A stretch of DNA of 64,000 nucleotides from Peptoniphilaceae bacterium (GCA_028726605.1 JAQYPV010000003.1:43903-107902); one strand, 5' to 3'. Shown: positions 49,223-58,587, counted from the stretch's first letter. The notes: generated from the letters alone by a model not told the origin. Numbers and translations: made by a program.

Positions 49223-49832
49223 GCGACTGTCCGACGAAGAACTGTTAGCCATCTTGCTGGGCACGGGCACGCGCAGAGAAAACGCATTGCAACTCGCCTT
49301 CCAGCTCTCCCACAGCGCCCCGTCCAAACGGTGGCTGCTTCACGCTACACACGGCGAACTCATGAAGATCAGCGGCATCGGACAGACCAAGGCTTGCCGG
49401 ATCATCGCTGGCATCACGCTCGGAAAAAGGCTTTTAGAGGAACAGGACTTCTTCGAGATTCGCCTCTCAGATCCGGCCACCGTGGCGACCTACTTTCGGC
49501 ATCGCCTCTCGGATGAGCAGCGCGAAGTGCTCTGCATCATCCTCCTCAACGTGCGCCTGCAACCGGTGGAGACGCACATCGTCTCCATTGGGACGTTAAC
49601 CGAGGCGAAGGCGCATCCTCGGGAGATCTTCGTGAGCGCCCTGCGCTCCGGCGCGGCGAGTCTCATCCTGGCGCACAACCACCCGAGCGGGGACCCGGAG
49701 CCCTCGACGGAGGACGTTCGTCTCACGCGGCGTCTGGTGCGCGCCGGCCACATTCTGGGAGTGGAGGTCATCGACCACATCGTCGTGTCTGCCAATGGTT
49801 ACGTCAGTTTGAAAGAGCGCCAGTTGATGTGA
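49140..49832 (+). CDS. radC: RadC-family JAB/MPN domain protein
   Basis: 230 residues: N-terminal helix-hairpin-helix-like region (SDEELLAILLGTG; ISGIGQTKACRI) and a JAMM metalloprotease-like domain with HNHPSGDPEPSTED. GAAAGGAG precedes the ATG. Despite its name RadC has no proven DNA repair role; the molecular function is unsettled. Usually lies upstream of mreB in Bacillota, exactly as here. Confidence 0.94.
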   Translation: MTQTETFTLKDMPSNERPIEKMMRLGAERLSDEELLAILLGTGTRRENALQLAFQLSHSAPSKRWLLHATHGELMKISGIGQTKACRIIAGITLGKRLLEEQDFFEIRLSDPATVATYFRHRLSDEQREVLCIILLNVRLQPVETHIVSIGTLTEAKAHPREIFVSALRSGAASLILAHNHPSGDPEPSTEDVRLTRRLVRAGHILGVEVIDHIVVSANGYVSLKERQLM

Positions 49833-49856
49833 AAGTCGTCGAGCGCGCGCCCGGCG

Positions 49857-49865
49857 TGATAGAAT
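49857..49865 (+). promoter_or_regulatory. Extended -10 of the mreBCD operon
   Basis: TGATAGAAT (TG-n-TAGAAT) 52 bases before the mreB start, without a clear -35. Confidence 0.5.
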
Positions 49866-49916
49866 AGACGAGAATACTAAGAGTTTGGCCCTTCGGGCGT
49901 GAGGCAGGAGAGAAGA

Positions 49917-50954
49917 GTGGAACGATTTCGGATCAAGGCGCCGGATCTCGCAATGGACTTGGGATCCGCCATGACGCGTGCGGTGCGGGTCGATCAGAAT
50001 GTCATGATCGAGGAGCCCAGTGTCGTCGCGCTGGATTTTCAAAAGTTGCAGATTCTGGACGTGGGTTACGAGGCGAAGGACTTGTTGGGCAAGTCGCCGG
50101 AGAACATGATTGCGGTGCGACCGCTGCAAAACGGCGTCATCTCGGACTACGATTTGACGCAGGCGCTCATCGAGCACTACATCCACCGGCTCTTGCCCGG
50201 AATTTCGATGGTGGCGCCGCGCCTGGTGATCGCGTATCCGTCCGGTGCGACGGACGTGGAACAGCGCGCGTTGGAAGACGCGTGTCTGCAGTCCGGCGTG
50301 CGCGACGTGTTTTTGGTCGAAGAGTCCATGGCGGCCGCTTATGGGGCGGGCGTCATTCAAAACGCCACGCAGGGCGCGTTTATTCTGAACATCGGCGCCG
50401 GTACGACAGAAGTGGCCATGGTGAACAGTTACGGTGTCATCGCCTCCCAGACGGTCAAGCGGGGCGGCGACGCTTTGGATCGGGCCATTCGGGAGTTCGT
50501 GCGCGATAAGTACGACCTCATGATCGGGGAAAACACGGCGGAGAAGATGAAGTGTCAGATCGGCACGTTGCGTGCGGACCGTCAGCAAGATGCCATGGAA
50601 GTGAGCGGCAGGGATCTCTTGACCGGGATGCCCAAGAGCATCGACCTCTACGCGGAAGACGTCACGGAGGCCATTTTGCCCTTCGTGCGGGAAGTCGTGG
50701 AGAACTTGCGCCTCACGCTGGAGAAGACACCGCCGGAACTCTCGGCGGACGTCATGAAGCGCGGGGTGCTCTTGACTGGCGCGGGCGCGCGCATCGACGG
50801 CCTCGACGCCTTCATCCAAGAGGAATTGCACATCGAGGCTTCGCTCTCCAAGCATCCGGCCCAGGACACCATCCTGGGGTGTCGGTATCTGATGTTGCAC
50901 TTAAATGAAATGCTGGGAAGGGGGGAGCGCGATGATTCGGTACAAAAAGACTAA
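49917..50954 (+). CDS. mreB: Rod-shape determining protein MreB
   Basis: 345-residue actin-like ATPase that organises lateral wall synthesis. Phosphate-1 AMDLGSAMTRA, phosphate-2 LNIGAGTTEVAM and adenosine motif LTGAGARIDGL. In most MreB proteins these read DLGTAN, DIGGGTT and LTGGGA; here Ser/Ala/Ala replacements suggest a somewhat divergent copy. GTG at 49917 behind CAGGAGAG. Overlaps mreC by 23 bases. Indicates a rod or elongated cell. Confidence 0.93.
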   Translation: MERFRIKAPDLAMDLGSAMTRAVRVDQNVMIEEPSVVALDFQKLQILDVGYEAKDLLGKSPENMIAVRPLQNGVISDYDLTQALIEHYIHRLLPGISMVAPRLVIAYPSGATDVEQRALEDACLQSGVRDVFLVEESMAAAYGAGVIQNATQGAFILNIGAGTTEVAMVNSYGVIASQTVKRGGDALDRAIREFVRDKYDLMIGENTAEKMKCQIGTLRADRQQDAMEVSGRDLLTGMPKSIDLYAEDVTEAILPFVREVVENLRLTLEKTPPELSADVMKRGVLLTGAGARIDGLDAFIQEELHIEASLSKHPAQDTILGCRYLMLHLNEMLGRGERDDSVQKD

Positions 50955-51825
50955 GCGCAATCCCGGCTTTTTTCTCATTTGTGCCGCGCTCATCGCCCTC
51001 ATCTTCTTCTCCCATCGCAATCCTGAGACGTCGAGGCTCCCGTCGAATCTCATCAACATGGTGCTTTCACCCATCAACGGCATCTTCTACTCGGCTTCAC
51101 AATCCGTGCAGGACTTGTACGATCGCACGTTTGGCTCGCGAGCCACGCAGGCGGAGCTGGACCGTTTGACGCTGGAGAACAAGGCGCTGGAGGAAGAAGT
51201 GCGACGGCTCGAGGGCGTGGTTGGCGACGAGGCGTTTTTGCGCGACGAGTATGCCCTGCGCACGGCGGGCGACCGCAACGCGGTTCCGGCCGTCATCACC
51301 ATGCAAGATCCGTCCTCGGCTTTTGTCCAATTCACCATCGACAAGGGCACGGCGAGCGGCGTCGGCGTCGGGGACATCGTGCTGGAAGGCGTGAGTCAGG
51401 AAGGCCAGGACGTGGCCGCAGCCCTCGTCGGCCAGGTCAAGGCTGTGGGGCCGAATTACGCCACGGTGTCTTCGGTGCTCGACCAGACGCACAACATTTC
51501 GGTGCTTTTTTCGAGCTCTCAGTCCTATGGCATCATCAACAAGCGCGATGGCGAGCAGTTTTACGGCTATCTCCTGGATGCCACGGTGGACGTGGCGCTG
51601 GACGAAGAGGTGTTGACGAGTGGCATCGGCGGCAGGTACCCGCGCGGGCTCTACTTAGGGCACGTGAGCGAAGTCACCTTGGCCGACGACGGCCTCACGA
51701 AGACCGTGACGATTCAGCCGGCCATCGACTTCTCACGCTTGTACCGCGTGTTGGTCGTACCGGGAAGTGGCAAAGCCGACGGCCTCACACCGGCAAAAGA
51801 GAATCAGGAGGCGGCGGATGCCTAA
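50932..51825 (+). CDS. mreC: Rod-shape determining protein MreC
   Basis: 297 residues: one N-terminal helix (about 11-28), a coiled coil (about 65-100), then the beta domains of MreC that form a periplasm-like scaffold for PBP2. AAGGGGGGAG is placed before the ATG at 50932. Overlaps mreD by eight bases. Confidence 0.93.
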   Translation: MIRYKKTKRNPGFFLICAALIALIFFSHRNPETSRLPSNLINMVLSPINGIFYSASQSVQDLYDRTFGSRATQAELDRLTLENKALEEEVRRLEGVVGDEAFLRDEYALRTAGDRNAVPAVITMQDPSSAFVQFTIDKGTASGVGVGDIVLEGVSQEGQDVAAALVGQVKAVGPNYATVSSVLDQTHNISVLFSSSQSYGIINKRDGEQFYGYLLDATVDVALDEEVLTSGIGGRYPRGLYLGHVSEVTLADDGLTKTVTIQPAIDFSRLYRVLVVPGSGKADGLTPAKENQEAADA

Positions 51826-52318
51826 ATTGCGTTATGTCATCAGCTTGTTGGTCGTTTTGATTCTGCAGACCACGTTTCTGTCGCGCTTTCCGGTGATGGA
51901 GACCACGCCGTCGCTTTTCTTAGTCTACTTGGTGGCCCTGTCCATCCTGTACGGGTCCAAGTGGGGCGGCTACACGGGCATCGGCCTGGGCCTCCTTGAA
52001 GACATCATGTTTTCCAATGTGCTCGGCGTCCACGCCCTCGTCTACTTCCTCTGTGCCTCCTTTGTGGGGCGCGTGCTCTATCACAATCAGAATCAGCTCG
52101 CCACGGGCACGGTGATGACCGTTGTCGTTTCGTTTGCGTCTTTCCTGGGCAACGGGCTCATCCTGTGGTTGCTCGGCCAGGCGACGACGACGCTTTGGAT
52201 GCTGGGCACGCCGCTTCTGTATTTTGCGCTCATCAACGCGATCCTCTATCCCGTTGTGATGCTCGTTTTGCGGCGCGCACTCAAGCCGGAACGTGAACGG
52301 CGCTTCAATCCGTTTTGA
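51818..52318 (+). CDS. mreD: Rod-shape determining protein MreD
   Basis: 166 residues with five or six helices and little else; position between mreC and PBP2 and the LEDIMFSNVLGVHAL segment (LxGlLeDl) identify it. AGGAGGCGG sets the ATG at 51818. Confidence 0.9.
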   Translation: MPKLRYVISLLVVLILQTTFLSRFPVMETTPSLFLVYLVALSILYGSKWGGYTGIGLGLLEDIMFSNVLGVHALVYFLCASFVGRVLYHNQNQLATGTVMTVVVSFASFLGNGLILWLLGQATTTLWMLGTPLLYFALINAILYPVVMLVLRRALKPERERRFNPF

Positions 52319-52334
52319 TTAGAAAGAGTGATCC

Positions 52335-55300
52335 ATGAGAAAACAGCCCATTCAGCGTTGGGTGATCCTCAGTCTTGCCATCTTCGGTCTCCTGGGTCTA
52401 TTGCTCTATCGCCTCTACGATCTCAACGTGGTGCAAGGGGACCATTTTTTGGCACTGGCCGAGACGCGCCGCACCAAAGAGATTCAAATTCCCGCGCCGC
52501 GGGGCAACATCTACGACCGCAACGGCGTGTTGCTCGCCGGCAGTCGCACGTCCTTTGCCGTACAGGGCACGAAGGACGAAGCGATGAAGTTGGAGAAAAA
52601 AGATCGCACGTCCTATCTCGCCTCTATCATTCGCTTTGTGGAGCGCGACGGCGCGGACACCATTTCGGATTTTCCCATCGAACGAAATTGCATCGTCTAT
52701 CAGAGCGATGCTGACTACTTGAAGGAACCCACATCGCCACTGGAGAAAGCCCAGCAGCTCTTGATTCAGAACGACTTGGTGGACGACTGGCTGGGGCGGG
52801 TCTACGTGAGCGCGAGCGATCCAGACTACCGCGTCTCCCCGGCCGCACGCGCCTTGAACGCCTTATCGCTCAAGGGGAGCGCGCTTCCCATCACGGCCGA
52901 GGCGGACCAGAATTTTGCGCTCTCTTTTGTCGAAGGAGAAGATCTCCACGCCCTGCAGGAAAGTGGCGCGGTGGACGACTCGGCCACGCCGCTTTCCTTT
53001 TTAGCGCAGAAAGTGTCGGGCAACACCAACATCTTCATGCAGACGCTGAGCCACCCGGCGGCACAGGAACTCGCCTATCGCTTGCTCGACGAGCACAAGC
53101 TCTCCGGGAATTTGAAACTGGCCGACGCAGTTTACACCAACGAAGAAGAGTTTCGCATTCGAAAGGCCGCGCTGCACCGCACCTTTCCGGCGATTACGCT
53201 GGAGACGACGGCCCAGGAGGACTTCGTCACCATCGTGCGCCAGGCGGCGCTGGATGCGTTTTTGGAGTCCATCGACGTGTCGTCGGAGAACCGGTTTTAC
53301 ATCCCGGCCGAACAGCTCATCAACGCCTTGCAGAGCAAGGGGATTGAGACGAATCTGAGTTATACTATCGCCTCGGACGCCAAGTCGGTCTCCATCGTCT
53401 ATGACACCAATGAAGAGACGGACGAGTTGCCCATCGACCGGCTGAAGAAGGTGGCCATCGAGGAGAACTTGATCGACGATCTCATCGTCGATGCGAATTA
53501 CAAAAATCTCGCGGAGAACGCCATGTTCGCGCAGGGCATCTATCCGGGCATTTCCACGTCCACGTGGACGTACGGTTTTGAAAAGAATCAAAAGGACTTC
53601 TTGGAAGGGCACGACCTCGAACAGGAGAGCCCTACGGAGGCGTTTGATCAACTGGTGGAATCCTACGGCATCGCCCCCGAGACAGACCCGGTGCTCGCGC
53701 AGGGGGTGATGATGCTCACGGATCGCATCGCCCAACCGGGCAACTACGCATTTTGGCCGGTCAACCTCATCTACGAGCTCTCTGAAGATACGGTGGCGAA
53801 GATTGAAGAGACGATTCCGGCGTCGAGTGGGCTTGCGGTGTCCCAGCAGCCCGTACGCTACTATCCTTACGGGGAATCGGCTGCGCACGTCTTGGGCTAC
53901 ATCGGAAAGATCGCCACGGATGAGGAGATCGAAACCTACGTGACCCACGGCAATTACCTTCCGAACGAGCTCATCGGCAAGACCGGCATCGAACAGAGCT
54001 TTGAGGACACGCTTCACGGCGTGAGCGGGACGGAGACGGTGCTTGTGGACGTGCGGGGAAATCGGACGGAGACGCTCTCGCGCAAAGAGCCCAAGGCCGG
54101 GAACAACGTCTACCTCACCATCGACATCAACTTGCAGCAGCAGTCGGAAAAGTCGGTACACGATGCGATTGTGGCCACCAAGTACGGCATGAATTACCGG
54201 TCGCCCTGGGGGACGAACGGCGTGCGCTATTCTCCCATGGCCAACAGCGGCGCCAACGTGGCGGTGGACCCCAACAACGGCGAAGTGCTGGCCATGACGT
54301 CGTACCCCATGTTCGACCCCAATCTGTTTGTGACGGGCATTTCGAAGTCGGACTGGTCGTACTATCAATACGACACCACGCGCAATCCCGATGCGCCTAA
54401 GCCGCTCTACAATTTGGCGACGCAGGCGTCGATTCAGCCCGGCTCGGTCTTTAAGACGGTCGTGGCGCTGGCGGCGCTCGACAAGGGGTTGGACCCGGAC
54501 AAGACCATTTTGGACCGCGGATTTGTGCGCGTGGGTAACCGCCAGTTCAACAACCTCTACTATACGAATACCGGCCAGACGGAGGGCCCCTTGACCCTCT
54601 ACGACGCCATTGGCTGGTCCAACAACTACTACTTCTACATCTTGGGACTGGGGCGCGTGCCGGCGACGGGCGAGGAGATCGACGTGCAGGTCACAGTGGA
54701 CGACATCGAAAAGACGGCCAAGCGCCTCGGCCTCTCCGAAGCGACGGGCATCGAGATCAAGCAGCCGAGTGAATCGCCAAACCACGTGCCGAGCCGGGAG
54801 AGCAAGACGGAGCTGTCGCGTGCGCTCTTGAAGCAGTTCCTGGTGGCCAACCTCCAGAAATACGAAAAGAAGGACGTCAAAAAGAATGCGGCGGCGCGGG
54901 AGGCGGACCGGGAGACCATTCTCGCCTGGTCGGAACAGGGCGCCGATGTCAACCGCACGAAACTCATCGACGACCTGGACGCGTTGGGCTACGAGGCGGA
55001 GACGGCTCTCGAAGGGGAGCGCGCGGGGCTCGCGGACATCCTGAAGTTCACGTACTTCAATCAGAGCGACTGGACGGTGGCCGATTCCATGAACGTCGTG
55101 ATCGGCCAGGGGCAGAACGCCTACACGCCCATTTCCATCGCCTCGCTGGCGTCCACGCTTGCCAACCGCGGGACGGACTACACCTTTACGCTCATTCGCG
55201 AGGTGCGCAGCGCGGACAACAAGACGGTGCTCTTCACGCAGAAGCCTGTCGGGCGTGATGTCGACTTTGCCAAAGAGGACTTCGATGCGGTGCGCGAGGG

Positions 55301-55724
55301 TATGCGCCGGTCGGCGATTCACAGCGAAGACGGGTTCAAGGGCATTCCCTTTGCGATCGGCAGCAAGACGGGGACGGCAGAACGCGGCGGCGTCGATCCG
55401 CGCACGGGCTCCCGGTACGCGTCCTATGCGTGGAACATCGCCTTCGCTCCGTTTGACGAGCCGAAGATCGCGACGGTCTCGTTCATGCCGGCGGGCATGA
55501 TGAGTTCCAATGTGGTGCCCATCTCGCGGGATGTCATCGCGAGTTACTTGGACCTCCCGGCACAACAGGACGTACCGGAGGGCCTCTACGAGACGCGGCC
55601 CACGTACAATCCGGACGTGGAGGAGTTGCCGGAACCCGAGTCGAGCGAATCCTCGGAGGAGGCGTCGGGGGAAAAGAGCGTCGAAAGCACGTCGGCGGTG
55701 GAGGCCGAGGGCAACATCGAATAA
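52335..55724 (+). CDS. mrdA: Penicillin-binding protein 2 (MrdA-like transpeptidase), enlarged
   Basis: 1129 residues, much longer than E. coli PBP2 (633) and long even for Bacillota. N-terminal anchor (about 8-25), PBP dimer domain beginning with RTKEIQIPAPRGNIYDRNG, then an extended non-catalytic region to about residue 560, and the transpeptidase domain with Ser704 (GSVFK), SNN at 762-764 and KTG at 1011-1013 (SKTGTAERGG). A 130-residue insert lies between SNN and KTG, and an acidic Ser/Glu-rich tail follows. Follows mreD by 16 bases: elongation-specific peptidoglycan cross-linking. Confidence 0.92.
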   Translation: MRKQPIQRWVILSLAIFGLLGLLLYRLYDLNVVQGDHFLALAETRRTKEIQIPAPRGNIYDRNGVLLAGSRTSFAVQGTKDEAMKLEKKDRTSYLASIIRFVERDGADTISDFPIERNCIVYQSDADYLKEPTSPLEKAQQLLIQNDLVDDWLGRVYVSASDPDYRVSPAARALNALSLKGSALPITAEADQNFALSFVEGEDLHALQESGAVDDSATPLSFLAQKVSGNTNIFMQTLSHPAAQELAYRLLDEHKLSGNLKLADAVYTNEEEFRIRKAALHRTFPAITLETTAQEDFVTIVRQAALDAFLESIDVSSENRFYIPAEQLINALQSKGIETNLSYTIASDAKSVSIVYDTNEETDELPIDRLKKVAIEENLIDDLIVDANYKNLAENAMFAQGIYPGISTSTWTYGFEKNQKDFLEGHDLEQESPTEAFDQLVESYGIAPETDPVLAQGVMMLTDRIAQPGNYAFWPVNLIYELSEDTVAKIEETIPASSGLAVSQQPVRYYPYGESAAHVLGYIGKIATDEEIETYVTHGNYLPNELIGKTGIEQSFEDTLHGVSGTETVLVDVRGNRTETLSRKEPKAGNNVYLTIDINLQQQSEKSVHDAIVATKYGMNYRSPWGTNGVRYSPMANSGANVAVDPNNGEVLAMTSYPMFDPNLFVTGISKSDWSYYQYDTTRNPDAPKPLYNLATQASIQPGSVFKTVVALAALDKGLDPDKTILDRGFVRVGNRQFNNLYYTNTGQTEGPLTLYDAIGWSNNYYFYILGLGRVPATGEEIDVQVTVDDIEKTAKRLGLSEATGIEIKQPSESPNHVPSRESKTELSRALLKQFLVANLQKYEKKDVKKNAAAREADRETILAWSEQGADVNRTKLIDDLDALGYEAETALEGERAGLADILKFTYFNQSDWTVADSMNVVIGQGQNAYTPISIASLASTLANRGTDYTFTLIREVRSADNKTVLFTQKPVGRDVDFAKEDFDAVREGMRRSAIHSEDGFKGIPFAIGSKTGTAERGGVDPRTGSRYASYAWNIAFAPFDEPKIATVSFMPAGMMSSNVVPISRDVIASYLDLPAQQDVPEGLYETRPTYNPDVEELPEPESSESSEEASGEKSVESTSAVEAEGNIE

Positions 55725-55727
55725 TTC

Positions 55728-55756
55728 TGGACAATCAAAGGGTTCTTTGGTAGAAT
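55728..55756 (+). promoter_or_regulatory. Promoter of rplU-prp-rpmA
   Basis: TGGACA (55728-55733), 17 bases, TAGAAT (55751-55756). Confidence 0.75.
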
Positions 55757-55762
55757 CTCTTG

Positions 55763-55835
55763 ATGAATCGCTCTTAACAGGCTCTTTGTAAAGATTCCCG
55801 GGGAATCTGCCTTGCGGGCGGCACGAAGCGAAGGA
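55763..55835 (+). ncRNA. Ribosomal protein L21 leader-like 5' region
   Basis: The 80-base transcript leader contains AGATTCCC-G-GGGAATCT (55792-55808), a near-perfect hairpin, and a GC-rich GCCTTGCGGGCGGC stretch before the ribosome binding site. Position and hairpin suggest the L21 leader motif seen upstream of rplU in Bacillota. Not confirmed by a covariance model. Confidence 0.45.
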
Positions 55836-55841
55836 GAAGAC

Positions 55842-56153
55842 ATGTACGCTATCGTAGAAATGGGCGGGAAGCAGTATCAAGTTCAAGCTGGCGACCGCAT
55901 CAAAGTGGAAAAATTGGCCAATGAAGTCGGGGACCAGATCGCGATCGACCGCGTGTTGGCGGTCGGCGGAGACGAACTGAAAGTGGGCGCGCCCTATGTG
56001 GAAGGCGCCACGGTCAAGGCAGCGGTGAAGGAACAGGGCAAGGAAAAGAAGGTGACGGTGGGCAAGTTCCGTCCCAAGTCCGGTTACCGTCGCACGCGCG
56101 GCCATCGTCAGCCGTATACGCTTTTGGAGATTGAGGGCATCGAAATCGCATGA
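55842..56153 (+). CDS. rplU: 50S ribosomal protein L21
   Basis: 103 residues, [18 protein letters not shown] at the start and [19 protein letters not shown] near the end. GAAGGAGAAG sets the ATG at 55842. First gene of rplU-prp-rpmA. Confidence 0.98.
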   Translation: MYAIVEMGGKQYQVQAGDRIKVEKLANEVGDQIAIDRVLAVGGDELKVGAPYVEGATVKAAVKEQGKEKKVTVGKFRPKSGYRRTRGHRQPYTLLEIEGIEIA

Positions 56154-56506
56154 TGCGCCTGTCGCTTTTTCCGTCGATAGATCCCGCCGTCGGCTATGAG
56201 GGCTTTCACCTCACGGGCCATGCGGACTTCGGCCCGTATGGTGCGGATCTGCTCTGCGCGAGCGTGTCCGGCATCGTCACGGCGCTGGTGAACACGTTGA
56301 CGGATGCGAGCGATTTGGGCGAGGCGGTATCCACGAAGGTGGCTTCGGGGGACGTGGCCGTCCGGCTTGTGGGGACGTTGAGTTCGACACAGAAGGCGGT
56401 TTGGAAGACCCTCATCACCGGGTTCGCTCTCAATATGGAGCAATTACAGGGACAACATCCGAAGCATATTGAAATCAGTAACGGAGGACAACATGATCGC
56501 ATTTGA
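56150..56506 (+). CDS. prp: Ribosomal-processing cysteine protease Prp
   Basis: 118 residues with [21 protein letters not shown], bearing catalytic His24 and Cys36. Prp removes the N-terminal extension of L27 in Bacillota. Overlaps rplU by four bases (ATGA) and rpmA by 14 bases. The second Met is an alternative start. Its substrate is encoded by the next gene. Confidence 0.93.
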   Translation: MMRLSLFPSIDPAVGYEGFHLTGHADFGPYGADLLCASVSGIVTALVNTLTDASDLGEAVSTKVASGDVAVRLVGTLSSTQKAVWKTLITGFALNMEQLQGQHPKHIEISNGGQHDRI

Positions 56507-56783
56507 TCTTCAATTATTTTCTAGTAAAAAAGGTGTGTCGAGCTCGAAGAACGGCCGCGATTCCAATGCCAAGCGCTTGGGCGTGAAGAGCCATGACGGC
56601 ACGGTCATCCACGCGGGCACCATTATCGTGCGTCAGCGCGGCACGAAGATCCATCCGGGTCTCAACGTCATGAAGGGCGGCGACGACACGCTGTTCGCCG
56701 TGGCCGATGGCGTGGTGCGCTTTGAGCGCCTGGGCCGCGACAAGAAAAAGGTGAGCGTCTATCCGGTCGAAACGATCGCTTAA
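56493..56783 (+). CDS. rpmA: 50S ribosomal protein L27, with Prp-cleavable leader
   Basis: 96 residues. The start [20 protein letters not shown] carries the N-terminal extension; in Staphylococcus the cleavage motif is LQFFA before SKKG, here LQLFS before SKKG. The mature part [14 protein letters not shown] is standard. ACGGAGGAC lies before the ATG at 56493. Confidence 0.97.
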   Translation: MIAFDLQLFSSKKGVSSSKNGRDSNAKRLGVKSHDGTVIHAGTIIVRQRGTKIHPGLNVMKGGDDTLFAVADGVVRFERLGRDKKKVSVYPVETIA

Positions 56784-56795
56784 TTGAACCACGTG

Positions 56796-56819
56796 AAAGG
56801 GCCGAAAGGCCCTTTTTTT
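56796..56819 (+). terminator. Terminator between rpmA and obg
   Basis: AAAGGGCC-GAAA-GGCCCTTT with a run of seven T to 56819, GNRA loop. It ends inside the leader of obg and would reduce read-through into it. Confidence 0.9.
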
Positions 56820-56839
56820 CATGCACGAAAGGAGGAGCG

Positions 56840-58174
56840 ATGTTTATCGATCAGGCATCGATTGAGGTGCACGCCGGTCACGGCGGCGATGGGGCCATTT
56901 CGTGGCGTCGGGAGAAGTACGTGCCGGACGGCGGTCCGGACGGCGGCGATGGGGGACGCGGGGGTTCCGTCATCCTGCGCGCTGATGAGGGCGTGCGCAC
57001 GCTGTTGGATTTTCAGTTTCATCCCATTTACAAGGCCGAGTCCGGCGAACCTGGACGGGGACAAAAGCAGTTCGGAAAGGCGGGCGAAGATCTCGTCCTG
57101 CGCGTGCCGGTGGGGACCATCGTGCGCGAGAAGAACTCGGGTCTGCCGGTGGCTGATTTGCGCCATCACGGTCAGGAATTCGTCGTCGCCAAGGGCGGTT
57201 TGGGCGGGAAGGGCAATGTGCACTTCAAGTCGTCCACGCGCCAAGCGCCGCGCTTTGCGAAGCCGGGCGGCAGCGGGCAGTCCATCGCCATCACGCTGGA
57301 AGTGAAATTGTTGGCCGACGTGGGCCTGGTGGGCATGCCCAACGTGGGGAAGAGCACGCTGCTCTCCATCCTCACAAATGCTAAGCCCAAGATTGCCAAC
57401 TATCACTTTACGACGCTGGATCCGAACTTGGGCGTCGTGGACCTGGGCGAAGGCCAGACGTACATCGTGGCCGACATCCCGGGGCTCATTGAAGGGGCCA
57501 GTGAAGGCGCGGGTCTGGGGCACGACTTCTTGCGCCACATTGAGCGCACACGTCTCTTGGCGCACGTGCTGGACATGTCTGGCAGCGAAGGACGCGATCC
57601 CCTGGAGGACTTCGATCGCATCCAACAAGAGCTCACGGCCTACAATCCGAAGCTCGCCGAGCGCGTGAAGATCGTCGTCGCCAACAAGATGGACCTCCCG
57701 GGGGCGGCGGAACACTTGGCCGCATTTCGCTCGGCTTTGAGAGAGCGCGGCATCGTGCTGCGCACGCCGGAGGAGCAGCAGGACGCTGACCCGTGGGGCG
57801 AGGACGAGGCGATGCTGCTCGTGACGACGTCGGCCGCGACCAGCGCGGGTGTGAAGCCGTTGCGCTACCTCCTTGGGGCGGCTCTGGAAGGCATCGAAAA
57901 GACGGATTTGACTTTCGACGAGGACTTGGTGCCCTTAGAGCGGTTCTATCGCCGCAACGCTTCGGTCCGGGTCTACCGCGAGGGCAAGACCATCTACGTC
58001 GAGGGCGAGCCCGTGAAGAACCTCTCCAAGAAGCTCATCATCACGGACGGCGCTTCAGTGCAGTTCTTTGAGCGCTCGCTGGAGCAGATGGGCGTCATGG
58101 ACCGCGTGCGAGACCTGCACCCGGACGAGGACGACGTCATCAACATCGAAGGATTCGAGTTCGACTGGCTATAA
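56840..58174 (+). CDS. obg: GTPase Obg (CgtA)
   Basis: 444 residues: Gly-rich OBG fold (1-158; GHGGDGAISWRREKYVP), GTPase domain with GMPNVGKST, DIPGLIEGASEG and NKMD, and the C-terminal OCT domain found in Bacillota, ending VINIEGFEFDWL. Roles in ribosome assembly and stress response. GAAAGGAGGAG sets the ATG. rplU-prp-rpmA-obg is a conserved order. Confidence 0.97.
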   Translation: MFIDQASIEVHAGHGGDGAISWRREKYVPDGGPDGGDGGRGGSVILRADEGVRTLLDFQFHPIYKAESGEPGRGQKQFGKAGEDLVLRVPVGTIVREKNSGLPVADLRHHGQEFVVAKGGLGGKGNVHFKSSTRQAPRFAKPGGSGQSIAITLEVKLLADVGLVGMPNVGKSTLLSILTNAKPKIANYHFTTLDPNLGVVDLGEGQTYIVADIPGLIEGASEGAGLGHDFLRHIERTRLLAHVLDMSGSEGRDPLEDFDRIQQELTAYNPKLAERVKIVVANKMDLPGAAEHLAAFRSALRERGIVLRTPEEQQDADPWGEDEAMLLVTTSAATSAGVKPLRYLLGAALEGIEKTDLTFDEDLVPLERFYRRNASVRVYREGKTIYVEGEPVKNLSKKLIITDGASVQFFERSLEQMGVMDRVRDLHPDEDDVINIEGFEFDWL

Positions 58175-58198
58175 ATGCTTCATGCTCTGCGTTTTATA

Positions 58199-58265
58199 AA
58201 AAGCCTAGAATCCGACTCTCACTGGGCTACGCATGCGGTGGTCAGCGTCGGATCTGGGCTTTTTT
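58199..58265 (+). terminator. Long terminator-like hairpin after obg
   Basis: AAAAGCC (58199-58205) and ATCCGAC (58210-58216) pair with GTCGGAT (58247-58253) and GGCTTTT (58257-58263); a 30-base apical loop contains GCATGC. The T-run to 58265 makes it a terminator; the large loop is unusual. Confidence 0.7.
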
Positions 58266-58560
58266 AGTCCTAAAATGTGGAATTCGCTTGCATTCTACCC
58301 CCCCCTCCGATGAAGTGGATGGATTTGCTGAAGTGCGTGCCAAATGCGACAGATAAGGAGCATGAGAAGCTTTCCGCTCACGGAGGGTTTTTCTTCATTC
58401 AGCAAATCGACTGTTTGAAGACATCAAACCACTTGAGGCGACATGTGTCAGTCAAGTCGGCTTAGATTGTGAACCGTCGATCGGTCGACACCGTCACGAT
58501 GACAGGGAATGGCGGCGTGGTGGTGTGGGCATTTTCGACGAAACGCTTCCGAGCGTATAC
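58266..58560. other. Intergenic stretch after obg
   Basis: No gene supported. Includes AAAATGTG (58272-58279), similar to the start of the repeat units at 10.8 kb, a run of eight C (58298-58305), and GTCGATCGGTCGAC-like partial palindrome near 58475-58490. A 62-codon frame at 58277-58465 has no recognisable product. Confidence 0.4.
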
Positions 58561-58587
58561 ATGGTAAAAAATGGTGTGGGCAAAGGG

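Noticed and set aside
53001..56105. 1034-codon reading frame on the minus strand opposite PBP2 and rplU
   Set aside because: It mirrors a GC-rich coding strand, is rich in Arg, His, Leu and Val, and crosses two genes, a promoter and a ribosomal leader. Similar antisense frames at 16076-17767, 3478-5238 and 18192-19157 were rejected for the same reason.
58277..58465. 62-codon frame after obg
   Set aside because: No ribosome binding site, begins next to an 8-base C run, no recognisable product.
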